This document shows, piece after piece, positions 54,892 through 63,302 of a stretch of 64,000 nucleotides of DNA. The DNA is from Lysinibacillus sp. FSL W8-0992 (GTDB lineage: Bacteria; Bacillota; Bacilli; Bacillales_A; Planococcaceae). The DNA lies in assembly GCF_038008685.1 (NCBI RefSeq), contig NZ_JBBOZQ010000001.1:1240001-1304000 (forward strand), given 5' to 3'. Positions within the stretch are counted from its first letter, which is position 1. Each line of letters begins with the position of its first letter. Made by a program: the position numbers and the translations under genes. A model generated the notes under the pieces. It worked only from the letters and a program-made list of their open reading frames with translations, was not told the DNA's origin and made no database searches.

Positions 54892-55866
54892 TTACTTTTT
54901 GCGCTTTGTTAAGCGACCAAGAACGAATGCACCAGCTGCTACAGCAAGAACTGTATTCGTTTTCTTCGTAAATACTTGTTTTGTCACAAGGTTAAGATTT
55001 TGAGGACGCTCCGCTAAGCGACGCATAAAGTAACCGTACCAATCTTCGCCAAATGGAACGTAGACACAGAAGTTATAGCCTTCTTTCGCAAGTTCTTTTT
55101 GCATATCTGTACGGAAGCCATATAACATTTGGAATTCAAATTTATCAAATGGAATATTGTTATCAGCAACAAAGCGCTTTACGTGTGCAATGACGTTATG
55201 GTCATGTGTAGCAATCGATGTAAATTTACCATGTAATAAATGGTATTCAATTAGTTCGATATAGTTTAAATCAATATCTAGCTTATCTTGGAAGGCTACT
55301 TCCACAGGCTCTTTATATGCACCTTTTACGATACGTAAACGGTAGTTTTTAAATTTCTCAAGATCGTCTTTTGCTCGGTAAAAGTATGATTGAATAACAG
55401 TACCGACATTATTGAATGTTTTTGAAAGCTCTTCTACCATATCAAATGATGTTTGTAGACGGCCGTAATTTTCCATATCAAAGTTTACAAAAATATCATA
55501 GGCTGCTGCTTTTTCTACAATCTCATATAAATTGTCGTAGCAAAAATCAACATCAATGTCTAAGCCTAATTGAGAAGGCTTTAACGAAATATGTGCATCA
55601 ACATTGTTTTCATGAATAGCTTCAATGACAGCGAGGATTTGATCCTTAGCTTTTGTAGCTTCCTCTTCATTCGCAACAAACTCCCCTAGATTATCCACTG
55701 TGCAAGAGATATTATGTGCGTTTAATTCTTTGATGCTTGCAATCGTTTCTTCTATATTTGTACCAGCCACCACACTTTGGGCACCTAATTTTAAGCCGTA
55801 TTTTTTAGCAGCACTATTTAATAGTTGGTTTTCAGATAATTGGATGAAAAAATCGCGTAATAACAT
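54892..55866 (-). CDS. putB: Proline dehydrogenase (PutB/PRODH)
   Basis: 324 residues, TIM-barrel PRODH: DNLGEF, SLKPSQLGLD, RIVKGAYKEP (FAD contact), ATHDHN, and the substrate-binding YVPFGEDWYGYFMRRLAERP. It oxidises proline to pyrroline-5-carboxylate with FAD. An additional C-terminal stretch (NTVLAVAAGAFVLGRLTKRK) looks like a short membrane-association helix with a basic end. No PutC partner is adjacent. Confidence 0.92.
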   Translation of the reverse strand: MLLRDFFIQLSENQLLNSAAKKYGLKLGAQSVVAGTNIEETIASIKELNAHNISCTVDNLGEFVANEEEATKAKDQILAVIEAIHENNVDAHISLKPSQLGLDIDVDFCYDNLYEIVEKAAAYDIFVNFDMENYGRLQTSFDMVEELSKTFNNVGTVIQSYFYRAKDDLEKFKNYRLRIVKGAYKEPVEVAFQDKLDIDLNYIELIEYHLLHGKFTSIATHDHNVIAHVKRFVADNNIPFDKFEFQMLYGFRTDMQKELAKEGYNFCVYVPFGEDWYGYFMRRLAERPQNLNLVTKQVFTKKTNTVLAVAAGAFVLGRLTKRKK

Positions 55867-55941
55867 GGGTCATTCTCCTCACTGCATTTTTCTTACTAGT
55901 ATAACATATTTATAGAGAATGTCATGATATCACGAAAACAA

Positions 55942-56694
55942 TTATTTCATTTCCAACATCTGTAATCTCTCGTTGAAAAGCACAGGATAGCTTAAAAAGC
56001 CTATCATTATGCTCGATAATGTTGCGGTTGTTAATAGCGCGAAAATTATTAAAAGTTGAAATTGAACTGCTTGGATAGGGTCTGCACCACCGATAATTTG
56101 ACCGCTCATCATACCTGGTAATTGTACAAGTCCAATAGTTTTTTGGCTTTCAATGGTAGGAATCATACTTGCTTTAATGGCATTGATTAGTTGGCGATGA
56201 ATTGCTTGTTTAGGTGTGCCTCCTAGAGATAAAATGAGTTCGATTTCGTTTTGGTGACTTGTAATTTCTGCAGTGAAACGATTTAAAAATAAAATGGATA
56301 ATACCATTGTGTTGCCAATTAACATACCACTAATAGGGATAATATACTGTGCGGTGCTAGGGACAATACCGAAGCCAAGTAAAACACCTTGTGTGACAAT
56401 TTCCACCACAACAAGCGTAATTATTATTTTCCAAGTGATTCCCTTAATTCCTTTACCATTTTTACGGGCATTAAACGCTGCAACTAAAATCATTAATGCT
56501 ACCATTAGAAATATATAAATAAAACTTCCAGCTTCAAAAACGAATTTTAAAATATAGCCGACTGCAAGTAATTGAATAATAGAACGAATTGTTGCAATAA
56601 CGGTGTCTTTTTCAAGGCCTAGTTTAAACGTTTTTGAAAGTAATAGCGGAATTAATACGAAAATTAATGTCAGCGAAAGCGATGTATAAGTCAT
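55942..56694 (-). CDS. FetB-type ABC permease (UPF0014)
   Basis: 250 residues with about seven TM helices. The conserved SLGGTPKQAIHRQLINAI and GLVQLPGMMSGQIIGGADP blocks define the FetB/YbbM family. FetAB exports iron and adds resistance to oxidative stress in E. coli. Overlaps the ATPase gene by 4 nt. Confidence 0.87.
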   Translation of the reverse strand: MTYTSLSLTLIFVLIPLLLSKTFKLGLEKDTVIATIRSIIQLLAVGYILKFVFEAGSFIYIFLMVALMILVAAFNARKNGKGIKGITWKIIITLVVVEIVTQGVLLGFGIVPSTAQYIIPISGMLIGNTMVLSILFLNRFTAEITSHQNEIELILSLGGTPKQAIHRQLINAIKASMIPTIESQKTIGLVQLPGMMSGQIIGGADPIQAVQFQLLIIFALLTTATLSSIMIGFLSYPVLFNERLQMLEMK

Positions 56695-57422
56695 GAGTTT
56701 ACCCCCTGTACAAATTCAGCGACTCTCGGATTACTAGGAGCTTTTAATAACGAACTTTCTCCTGTTTCAATCAGCTCTCCTCCCATCATGACCCATGTAT
56801 AATGCCCAATCGTTAATGCCTGCTGTAAATTATGTGTAATCCATATTATCGTGACATCATATTTTTTGTTTAATTTCACAATGAGTGTTTCGATATCTTG
56901 TGCGGATTGACGATCTAATGCAGAAGTAATTTCATCTAACAATAATATAGAAGATTGGTTGATTAGAGTGCGCGCAATTGAAACCTTTTGACGTTGCCCA
57001 CCAGATAACTTATTGATGGAGCGATGTAAAAAACTTTCATCAAGACCAACGTCCAGTAAATAGCGGAATGCATCTTGCTGTGAGAGTTGTTTTCCTTGTA
57101 AAACAAGTGGAAGTGCCAAATTGTCAAATACGGTTCCGTTAATCATGGGTGCTGCCTGAAGAGCGATTCCTACATGTTTTCTTAAAGTGGTAGGCTCATA
57201 GGAAGCAATCGGCTGATTATCAATTAAGATAAGGCCATCTGTCGGTGAGAGTAGGCCGTTAAACATTTTCAGTAATGTTGTTTTGCCAGCACCGGATGGA
57301 CCAACAAGTGTTGTAATTTTTCCTTTTGGGAATGAACCAGTAATTAATTTTAAAATGTTCTTATCGTTAGCTGAAAAACTCACTTGTTGAAGGTGGATAG
57401 CGGGCTCAAATAACGTTGTCAT
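56691..57422 (-). CDS. FetA-type ABC ATPase
   Basis: 243 residues: Walker A GPSGAGKTT, Q-loop, signature LSGGQRQK, Walker B ILLLDEITSALD, switch His ITHNL. Note Glu-Ile in place of Glu-Pro after Asp, common in this subfamily. Forms an exporter with the permease downstream; iron export is inferred from the family. Confidence 0.88.
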   Translation of the reverse strand: MTTLFEPAIHLQQVSFSANDKNILKLITGSFPKGKITTLVGPSGAGKTTLLKMFNGLLSPTDGLILIDNQPIASYEPTTLRKHVGIALQAAPMINGTVFDNLALPLVLQGKQLSQQDAFRYLLDVGLDESFLHRSINKLSGGQRQKVSIARTLINQSSILLLDEITSALDRQSAQDIETLIVKLNKKYDVTIIWITHNLQQALTIGHYTWVMMGGELIETGESSLLKAPSNPRVAEFVQGVNS

Positions 57423-57543
57423 GTCGTTGAACCTCCTTTAAGATTATAGGTAAATAACTTTCATATGAAATGATTCGACGCTACAGTTATTTTACCTTAT
57501 TTAAAGAAAACTTCTAATGAAAACAAGTAAGGAGAATGGAATA

Positions 57544-58047
57544 ATGAATGTTTTATATGTAGATACACTAACATACGCACAAGGTGATATGTATATTATT
57601 GCTTCAGATGAAGGCCTTGTATATATAGGAACACCGAATACAGCGTTTGAAGAAGTAGAAAAATGGGCTCAAAAGCCGTTTAAGGGCTACAGTTTTGAAG
57701 AAAATAAAGAAAAATTAACGCCGTATGTTGAGCAATTAACAGCTTACTTTAATGGAGAGCTTACTGAATTTAATTTACCTATACATGTGAAAGGAACATC
57801 ATTTCAGCTAGCTGTATGGGATGCGTTGAAAGAGTTGCCATATGGAACGACGACATCGTATTCTGCAATTGCGGAGCGAATTGGTAATCCAAAGGCGGTA
57901 AGAGCTGTAGGCAGTGCAATAGGTGCCAACCCTATATTGGCAATTATTCCGTGTCATCGTGTCATCGGAAAAAACGGTAAGCTGACAGGTTTCCGTAGTG
58001 GGCTAACAATGAAAGAATTTTTACTTGAATTAGAAAGAGCTGAATAA
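57544..58047 (+). CDS. ogt: O6-methylguanine-DNA methyltransferase (Ogt)
   Basis: 167 residues from ATG 57544 after AAGGAG. Active-site PCHRVIG with the acceptor Cys near 136, preceded by GTSFQLAVWDAL and AVGSAIGANP. It repairs O6-alkylguanine by irreversible transfer to its Cys. Single gene. Confidence 0.93.
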   Translation: MNVLYVDTLTYAQGDMYIIASDEGLVYIGTPNTAFEEVEKWAQKPFKGYSFEENKEKLTPYVEQLTAYFNGELTEFNLPIHVKGTSFQLAVWDALKELPYGTTTSYSAIAERIGNPKAVRAVGSAIGANPILAIIPCHRVIGKNGKLTGFRSGLTMKEFLLELERAE

Positions 58048-58067
58048 ATATTTAAGCAGTGCTGTAA

Positions 58068-58121
58068 CAAAAAACTGCTGGATTCCCATAACTTCACTAG
58101 GGACATCCAGCAGGTTTTTGT
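58068..58121. terminator. Bidirectional terminator between ogt and amtB
   Basis: CAAAAAACTGCTGGA pairs with TCCAGCAGGTTTTTG over ~14 positions, with an inner CCC/GGG; T-runs on both strands. Confidence 0.85.
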
Positions 58122-58152
58122 AATTTTTTCATAGGTGCAATCATTTTAATGT

Positions 58153-59448
58153 CTAGACATGTTCTTCTGTGACACTCGTTTGAGTTTTACCAAAGTGAGT
58201 TAGACGGTGTGCAAATGTTTCACCATTAATAGCAGAGCTTTTAAAAACTTCTTGATATTCATAAGCGGGTGTACCATGTTCGATAACATCGAGGCCTGTG
58301 ATTTCTTCTTCTACTGACACACGTAAAGGGATAAATGCTTTAATGATAAATAGACCCGCTGAGACGGAAACGCCAACCCAAGCGATTGTCGCAATTACAC
58401 CTATTGCTTGAATGCCTAGTAAACTTAGGCCACCACCGTAGAATAGCCCTTGACCGCTAATATCAAATAAACCGACCGCAAGTGTGCCCCAAATGCCACA
58501 AATACCATGAACTGCAATTGCGCCTACAGGATCATCTACTTTTAATTTCCATTCAATAAAGCGGACACCTTCTACTAATAAGGGTGCTGCAATTAAACCA
58601 ATAATGAGTGAACCGATAATGCTGACGTTCGCTGCACCGGCTGTAATACCTACGAGCCCTGCTAACGCACCGTTGAGAGTTAGTGAGCCATCAATGTGAC
58701 CATAGCGGAATTTTGTATAAAATGCAGTAGCAACAACGCCTGCAGAAGCTGCGAAAAATGTATTGGCAATTACCTTTGGAACGAGGGTAGGATCTGCAGC
58801 TAACGTAGAGGCACCATTAAAGCCGAACCAGCCAAACCACAGTAGAAACACGCCTAATGCGCCAAGTGGAATGCTATGACCAGTAATAACGTTGACGCGG
58901 CCATTTTCGTATTTACCTAGACGTGGCCCAATCATTATTGCAGCTACAAAGGCAGCTACAGCACCTGTTAAATGGACAACTGTAGAACCGGCAAAATCGA
59001 TAAAGCCTAAATCAGTTAACCAGCCTTGACCGCTCCAAATCCAATGCCCAACAACAGGATAAACGAGTAATGTCATAAGTATAATTACACCGATATAAGC
59101 AAAAATATTTGTTCGTTCTGCTACGGCACCAGATAAGATTGTCGCACCTGTTGCAGCAAACATCGTTTGGAAAATAAAGAAGGAGAGGTCATCTACACCG
59201 TTTAAAGCGAATCCACTCGTTCCGAAGATGCCCCCAGCTGTGTCGCCAAACATTATTGCATAGCCACATAGAAAATAAACAATTCCTCCAAGCGATATAG
59301 TTAAGAAGTTTTTCATAATAATGTTTACGGCATTTTTAGAACGTGTGAAACCTGCTTCTACCATTGCAAATCCTGCATGCATGAAGAAAACTAAAATTGT
59401 ACCAAGCATAACCCAAACTAAATTTACAGATAATATAACGTCTTCCAT
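58153..59448 (-). CDS. amtB: Ammonium transporter
   Basis: 431 residues, eleven TM helices. Family signature DFAGSTVVHLTGAVAAFVAA (pore Asp and first His), second pore His in IAVHGICG, FGFNG filter region. Exchanges ammonium into the cytoplasm and is gated by PII. Starts 13 nt after glnK, with GGGGGAG upstream. Confidence 0.94.
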   Translation of the reverse strand: MEDVILSVNLVWVMLGTILVFFMHAGFAMVEAGFTRSKNAVNIIMKNFLTISLGGIVYFLCGYAIMFGDTAGGIFGTSGFALNGVDDLSFFIFQTMFAATGATILSGAVAERTNIFAYIGVIILMTLLVYPVVGHWIWSGQGWLTDLGFIDFAGSTVVHLTGAVAAFVAAIMIGPRLGKYENGRVNVITGHSIPLGALGVFLLWFGWFGFNGASTLAADPTLVPKVIANTFFAASAGVVATAFYTKFRYGHIDGSLTLNGALAGLVGITAGAANVSIIGSLIIGLIAAPLLVEGVRFIEWKLKVDDPVGAIAVHGICGIWGTLAVGLFDISGQGLFYGGGLSLLGIQAIGVIATIAWVGVSVSAGLFIIKAFIPLRVSVEEEITGLDVIEHGTPAYEYQEVFKSSAINGETFAHRLTHFGKTQTSVTEEHV

Positions 59449-59461
59449 AGCTATCTCCCCC

Positions 59462-59803
59462 TTAATCTACAGCAATTGATCCGACTTCTTTAGTACGGAT
59501 ACGAATTGCCTGTTCTACTGGATAAATAAATATTTTTCCGTCTCCAACCTTACCAGTTGCAGCATCACGTAATAAAACCTCCACAATCGGTTCTACTTTT
59601 TCGTCGTCGATAATCATTTCAAGTTTTAATTTTGGTAAAAACTCAATTTCGTAAGCATTTCCACGAAACAAACCTGTATGACCTAATTGACGACCGCAGC
59701 CAGCGATTTCAGAAATACTTAAACCTGCAATACCAACCTTTGCAAGTCCGTCTCGTACAACCCCAAATACCTCTGGACGAATAATTGCCTCGATTTTTTT
59801 CAC
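59462..59803 (-). CDS. glnK: PII signalling protein (GlnK/NrgB)
   Basis: 113 residues. PII fold: T-loop GHTGLFRGNAYEIEFLPK with Tyr at the usual position ~51, B-loop TGKVGDGKIF. Binds ATP/ADP and 2-oxoglutarate, and closes AmtB. GTG start at 59803; AAGGAG upstream. Corresponds to nrgB, here in the order PII-transporter, opposite to B. subtilis nrgAB. Confidence 0.93.
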   Translation of the reverse strand: MKKIEAIIRPEVFGVVRDGLAKVGIAGLSISEIAGCGRQLGHTGLFRGNAYEIEFLPKLKLEMIIDDEKVEPIVEVLLRDAATGKVGDGKIFIYPVEQAIRIRTKEVGSIAVD

Positions 59804-59882
59804 TCACACCAGCTCCTTGCGTAAATTTAATTTACATACTATAGGGAGCTGTTAAACGGCGCAATTGTTTTTTTGATTTACA

Positions 59883-59899
59883 TGTTAGGTTTTATGACA
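59883..59899 (-). promoter_or_regulatory. GlnR/TnrA box A, near glnK
   Basis: TGTTAGGTTTTATGACA fits TGTNA-N7-TNACA. It is ~40-55 nt upstream of a possible minus-strand -10 (TATAGT, 59843-59838), fitting TnrA activation of glnK-amtB when nitrogen is poor. Confidence 0.72.
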
Positions 59900-60013
59900 T
59901 CATATATTTCATTTTCCGTAATAGATTACTAAAAAGCTAATTATTAAAGGAATGAAAGCGGTACTAAAATTTGTGTCTAAATTATGAACGGTTCTAAATT
60001 TTCTGAATATTCA

Positions 60014-60030
60014 TGTTAGAAAACCTAACA
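60014..60030 (+). promoter_or_regulatory. GlnR/TnrA box B, near pncB
   Basis: TGTTAGAAAACCTAACA fits TGTNA-N7-TNACA and is nearly a perfect inverted repeat. It lies ~45-60 nt before TATACT (60075-60080), a -10 without a good -35. It could act on pncB-nadE or, at distance, on glnK. Confidence 0.68.
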
Positions 60031-60115
60031 TAGGAAGGAAAACGTGTAAAACGCAAGATTTTGGGTATATAGTGTATACTAAGACTAACAATGATAGTGG
60101 AAGAAGGGATTTCCT

Positions 60116-61585
60116 ATGAGATCAAACTATGCTGATGATAGCTTAGCGCTACACACAGATTTATACCAAATCAATATGGCAGAGTCTTATTGGGCTGATG
60201 GTATACATAATAGAAAAGCGGTTTTTGAGTTATATTTCAGAAAATTACCATTTGGTAATGGCTATGCCATATTTGCCGGATTGGAACGCATGCTTGAGTT
60301 TTTACGAGACTTTCGTTTTAGTGAGTCAGATATTGACTATTTACGTGAAGAAGTTGGCTATAAAGAAGATTTCATTGATTATTTAAAAAATATTCGCTTT
60401 ACAGGTGATATGTATTCAATGGTGGAAGGGGAACTCGTTTTTGCAAACGAACCAATTGTACGCATTGAGGCACCGTTAGTGGAAGCTCAGCTAATTGAGA
60501 CAGCTCTTTTGAATATTGTGAATTACCAAACGCTAATTGCTACTAAGGCAAGTCGTATTAAGCAAATCGTAAAAGATGAAATGGCTATGGAATTTGGTAC
60601 ACGCCGTGCCCATGAAATGGATGCAGCAATTTGGGGAACTCGTGCAGCCTTTATAGGCGGATTTGCTTCCACAAGTAATGTTCGTGCGGGTAAACTATTT
60701 AACATACCAGTAGCTGGTACGCATGCTCATGCGCTTGTGCAAGCATATAAAAATGATTATGATGCATTCCACGCCTATGCTAAACGTCATCGTAATTGTG
60801 TGTTTTTAGTGGACACTTATAACACGTTGAAATCTGGTGTACCGACAGCGATCAAAGTGGCAAAAGAACTAGGGGATAAAATTAATTTTATAGGTATTCG
60901 TCTAGATAGTGGAGATATTGCTTTCTTGTCAAAAGAAGCACGTCGTATGCTCGATGAAGCGGGCTTCCCTGATGCGAAAATTGTTGTTTCGAATGATTTA
61001 GATGAATACACAATTTTGAACTTAAAGGCACAAGGCGCGCGCGTAGATATGTGGGGAATTGGAACAAAGGTCATTACAGCTTATGATCAGCCTGCATTAG
61101 GAGCTGTCTATAAAATGGTAGCTATTGAAAATGAAGAAGGTCAGTTGGAAGATACGATTAAAATATCTGCGAATGCGGAAAAGGTTTCAACACCAGGCTT
61201 GAAAAATGTTTATCGTATTATCGACTTGAAAAATGGTAAATCAGAGGGCGATTACATTACAATGCACGATGAAGACCCTCAATCCGAAGAACGCATAAAA
61301 ATGTTCCACCCTGTGCATACATTTGTGTCAAAATTCGTGACGAATTTCGAGGCGAAAAACTTACATCAACATGTGATTAATAAAGGGGAAATAATTTATC
61401 AAAACCCGTCGTTGGTAGACATGCGCAATTATGCAGCTGAAAATTTAGAATTGTTATGGGATGAATACAAACGTGCGATGAATCCAGAAGAATATCCAGT
61501 CGATTTAAGTCAAAAATGCTGGGACAATAAAATGCGCAATATAGAAGAAGTGCGCGAAATGGTTAATCGAATTGTGAAAGGTTAA
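60116..61585 (+). CDS. pncB: Nicotinate phosphoribosyltransferase
   Basis: 489 residues. TDLYQINMAESYW at the N-terminus, EFGTRRAHEMDAA, VAGTHAHALVQAY (phospho-acceptor His in the family) and the phosphate site IRLDSGDIAFLS, AND GIGTKVITAYDQP. Converts nicotinate and PRPP to nicotinate mononucleotide, the salvage entry to NAD. AGAAGGG before ATG. Operon with nadE. Confidence 0.94.
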   Translation: MRSNYADDSLALHTDLYQINMAESYWADGIHNRKAVFELYFRKLPFGNGYAIFAGLERMLEFLRDFRFSESDIDYLREEVGYKEDFIDYLKNIRFTGDMYSMVEGELVFANEPIVRIEAPLVEAQLIETALLNIVNYQTLIATKASRIKQIVKDEMAMEFGTRRAHEMDAAIWGTRAAFIGGFASTSNVRAGKLFNIPVAGTHAHALVQAYKNDYDAFHAYAKRHRNCVFLVDTYNTLKSGVPTAIKVAKELGDKINFIGIRLDSGDIAFLSKEARRMLDEAGFPDAKIVVSNDLDEYTILNLKAQGARVDMWGIGTKVITAYDQPALGAVYKMVAIENEEGQLEDTIKISANAEKVSTPGLKNVYRIIDLKNGKSEGDYITMHDEDPQSEERIKMFHPVHTFVSKFVTNFEAKNLHQHVINKGEIIYQNPSLVDMRNYAAENLELLWDEYKRAMNPEEYPVDLSQKCWDNKMRNIEEVREMVNRIVKG

Positions 61586-61600
61586 GGAGTGGAGAATGTT

Positions 61601-62425
61601 ATGGCATTACAACAACAAATAATTAAAGAATTAAGCGTTTTGCCAACAATTGATGCACAGGAAGAAATTCGTAAATCCATTGATTTTTTAAAGGCATATG
61701 CACGTCGATATAGCTTTGTAAAAGGATTTGTGCTTGGTATATCTGGTGGACAAGATTCTACTTTAACTGGGAAATTAGCACAACTAGCTATTGATGAGTT
61801 AAATGCTGAAGCGGGCGAGGAGAAATATTCATTTTGGGCAGTGCGTTTGCCATATGGTGTTCAAATGGATGAACAGGACTGTCAGGACGCTATTGATTTT
61901 ATTAAGCCTACGAATACTTACACAGTGAATATTAAGGAAGCAGTCGATGCCAGTGTACGTGCTTTAGAAAATGCCGGTGTTACACTTAGCGATTTTGTAA
62001 AAGGGAATGAAAAAGCACGTGAGCGCATGAAAGTGCAATTTTCTATTGCTGCTATGAATAGTGCAGTCGTTTTAGGAACAGACCATGCAGCAGAGGCAAT
62101 TACAGGTTTCTATACAAAGTTTGGTGATGGTGGGGCAGATTTAATGCCTATTTTCCGTCTTAACAAGCGTCAGGGAAAACAATTGTTAGCTGCGCTTGAT
62201 TGCCCTGAGCATCTGTATTTGAAAGTGCCGACAGCAGACTTGGAGGAAAACCGCCCATCTCTACCAGACGAAGTGGCGCTTGGTTTAACATATGAGCAAA
62301 TTGATGATTATTTAGAAGGGAAGGAAATTCCTAAGGATGCTCGTGAAACACTAGAGCAGCACTATTTGCGATCTCAACATAAACGTCATATGCCTATCAC
62401 AATTTTTGATGATTTTTGGAAATAA
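61601..62425 (+). CDS. nadE: NH3-dependent NAD synthetase
   Basis: 274 residues from ATG 61601 (GGAG at 61591); the GTG at 61589 overlaps the ribosome site. PP-loop [10 protein letters not shown], then [14 protein letters not shown] and [23 protein letters not shown]. No glutaminase domain, so it uses free ammonia to amidate nicotinate adenine dinucleotide. Follows pncB by 15 nt. Confidence 0.94.
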   Translation: MALQQQIIKELSVLPTIDAQEEIRKSIDFLKAYARRYSFVKGFVLGISGGQDSTLTGKLAQLAIDELNAEAGEEKYSFWAVRLPYGVQMDEQDCQDAIDFIKPTNTYTVNIKEAVDASVRALENAGVTLSDFVKGNEKARERMKVQFSIAAMNSAVVLGTDHAAEAITGFYTKFGDGGADLMPIFRLNKRQGKQLLAALDCPEHLYLKVPTADLEENRPSLPDEVALGLTYEQIDDYLEGKEIPKDARETLEQHYLRSQHKRHMPITIFDDFWK

Positions 62426-62434
62426 AGCCTGTGA

Positions 62435-62491
62435 GAATAGAGTTGTACAAAAAAGTGATAGAAACTTTTTTAACGATTCTATTCTTTTTTA
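62435..62491 (+). terminator. Terminator of pncB-nadE
   Basis: Outer stem AGAATAG/CTATTCT, inner stem AAAAAAGT/ACTTTTTT, then TTTTTT. Confidence 0.78.
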
Positions 62492-62582
62492 TGTATTTTG
62501 GTTCTGTTTGCTTAATTTCTTGCATATAATGTCGATATAAATACCTATAAACGTAGTAAAATAAAAAGGAGGGTAACTAATT

Positions 62583-62903
62583 ATGAGGACTTCTAGTGTA
62601 AGTGCGACGACAAATAGTACTTTTCGTAATGAACAACAGTATTTACATGCTGGTGATCTTAGTCATGACTTTAGCCATAACGCACAGCAACGATTTAAAA
62701 AAAGTATTCAAAAAATTAAAGATAAAAAACTACTAAATAAGAAGAGACAAATTCAACAACAACGTCACAATAAAATTGAGGCTACTTTTGTTGATAGTGA
62801 AGGCAACGTACAAATTCATAATGAACTAAATGAAACAGCTGGAAAGCTGAGCCGTCTTAGCAAGCTAAAGAAGCGCCACAATAGTTACCGAACTTCCATA
62901 TAA
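62583..62903 (+). CDS. Small basic protein, unknown
   Basis: 106 residues, rich in Lys, Arg, Gln and Asn, no signal peptide or TM. Central QRFKKSIQKIKDKKLLNKKRQIQQQRHNKIE is a strongly basic helix, then a short VDSEGNVQIHNEL beta pair. AAAGGAGGGTAAC precedes ATG and a perfect terminator follows, so it is very likely a real gene. No family recognised; composition would suit RNA, DNA or ribosome binding. Confidence 0.75.
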   Translation: MRTSSVSATTNSTFRNEQQYLHAGDLSHDFSHNAQQRFKKSIQKIKDKKLLNKKRQIQQQRHNKIEATFVDSEGNVQIHNELNETAGKLSRLSKLKKRHNSYRTSI

Positions 62904-62912
62904 AGTAAAATC

Positions 62913-62946
62913 AAACCCTATACCAAACTTGGTATAGGGTTTTTTG
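62913..62946 (+). terminator. Terminator after the small basic protein
   Basis: AAACCCTATACC/GGTATAGGGTTT, 12-bp perfect stem, 6-nt loop, TTT tail. Confidence 0.93.
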
Positions 62947-63302
62947 CTACTGGATATTACTAAACATTGCTCTATTGATTCCCTTTAAGTTATCGGTAAG
63001 CCATCAGTTATATAATCAGTTCTTTTGACCTATTAAATTCATGGCTAAAAAATTAAAATTTGTAACTTTTTTGTAAGTGAACCGTTATACTACTAGATAG
63101 GCTTGTTTTATAAAAAACTTCAAATAAGCTATTTTTTGAGGTAAATACAAGGGGAATATTCTCGTGGATTTAATATATAATTCGTGTATGCGACGGCTAA
63201 TGGCACATTGATTGTGTTACATTGCAGTTTTCGATATGCTTAAACTAAAATTATCGTGCAATTCAAATAATTGGTTTGTGGAAATGGGAGGGATTTTGTT
63301 TT
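62947..63302. other. Intergenic region before moxR
   Basis: No gene, repeat or RNA seen. TATACT near 63088 could be a -10 but lacks a matching -35. GGGAGG at ~63287 belongs to the moxR ribosome site. Confidence 0.35.
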
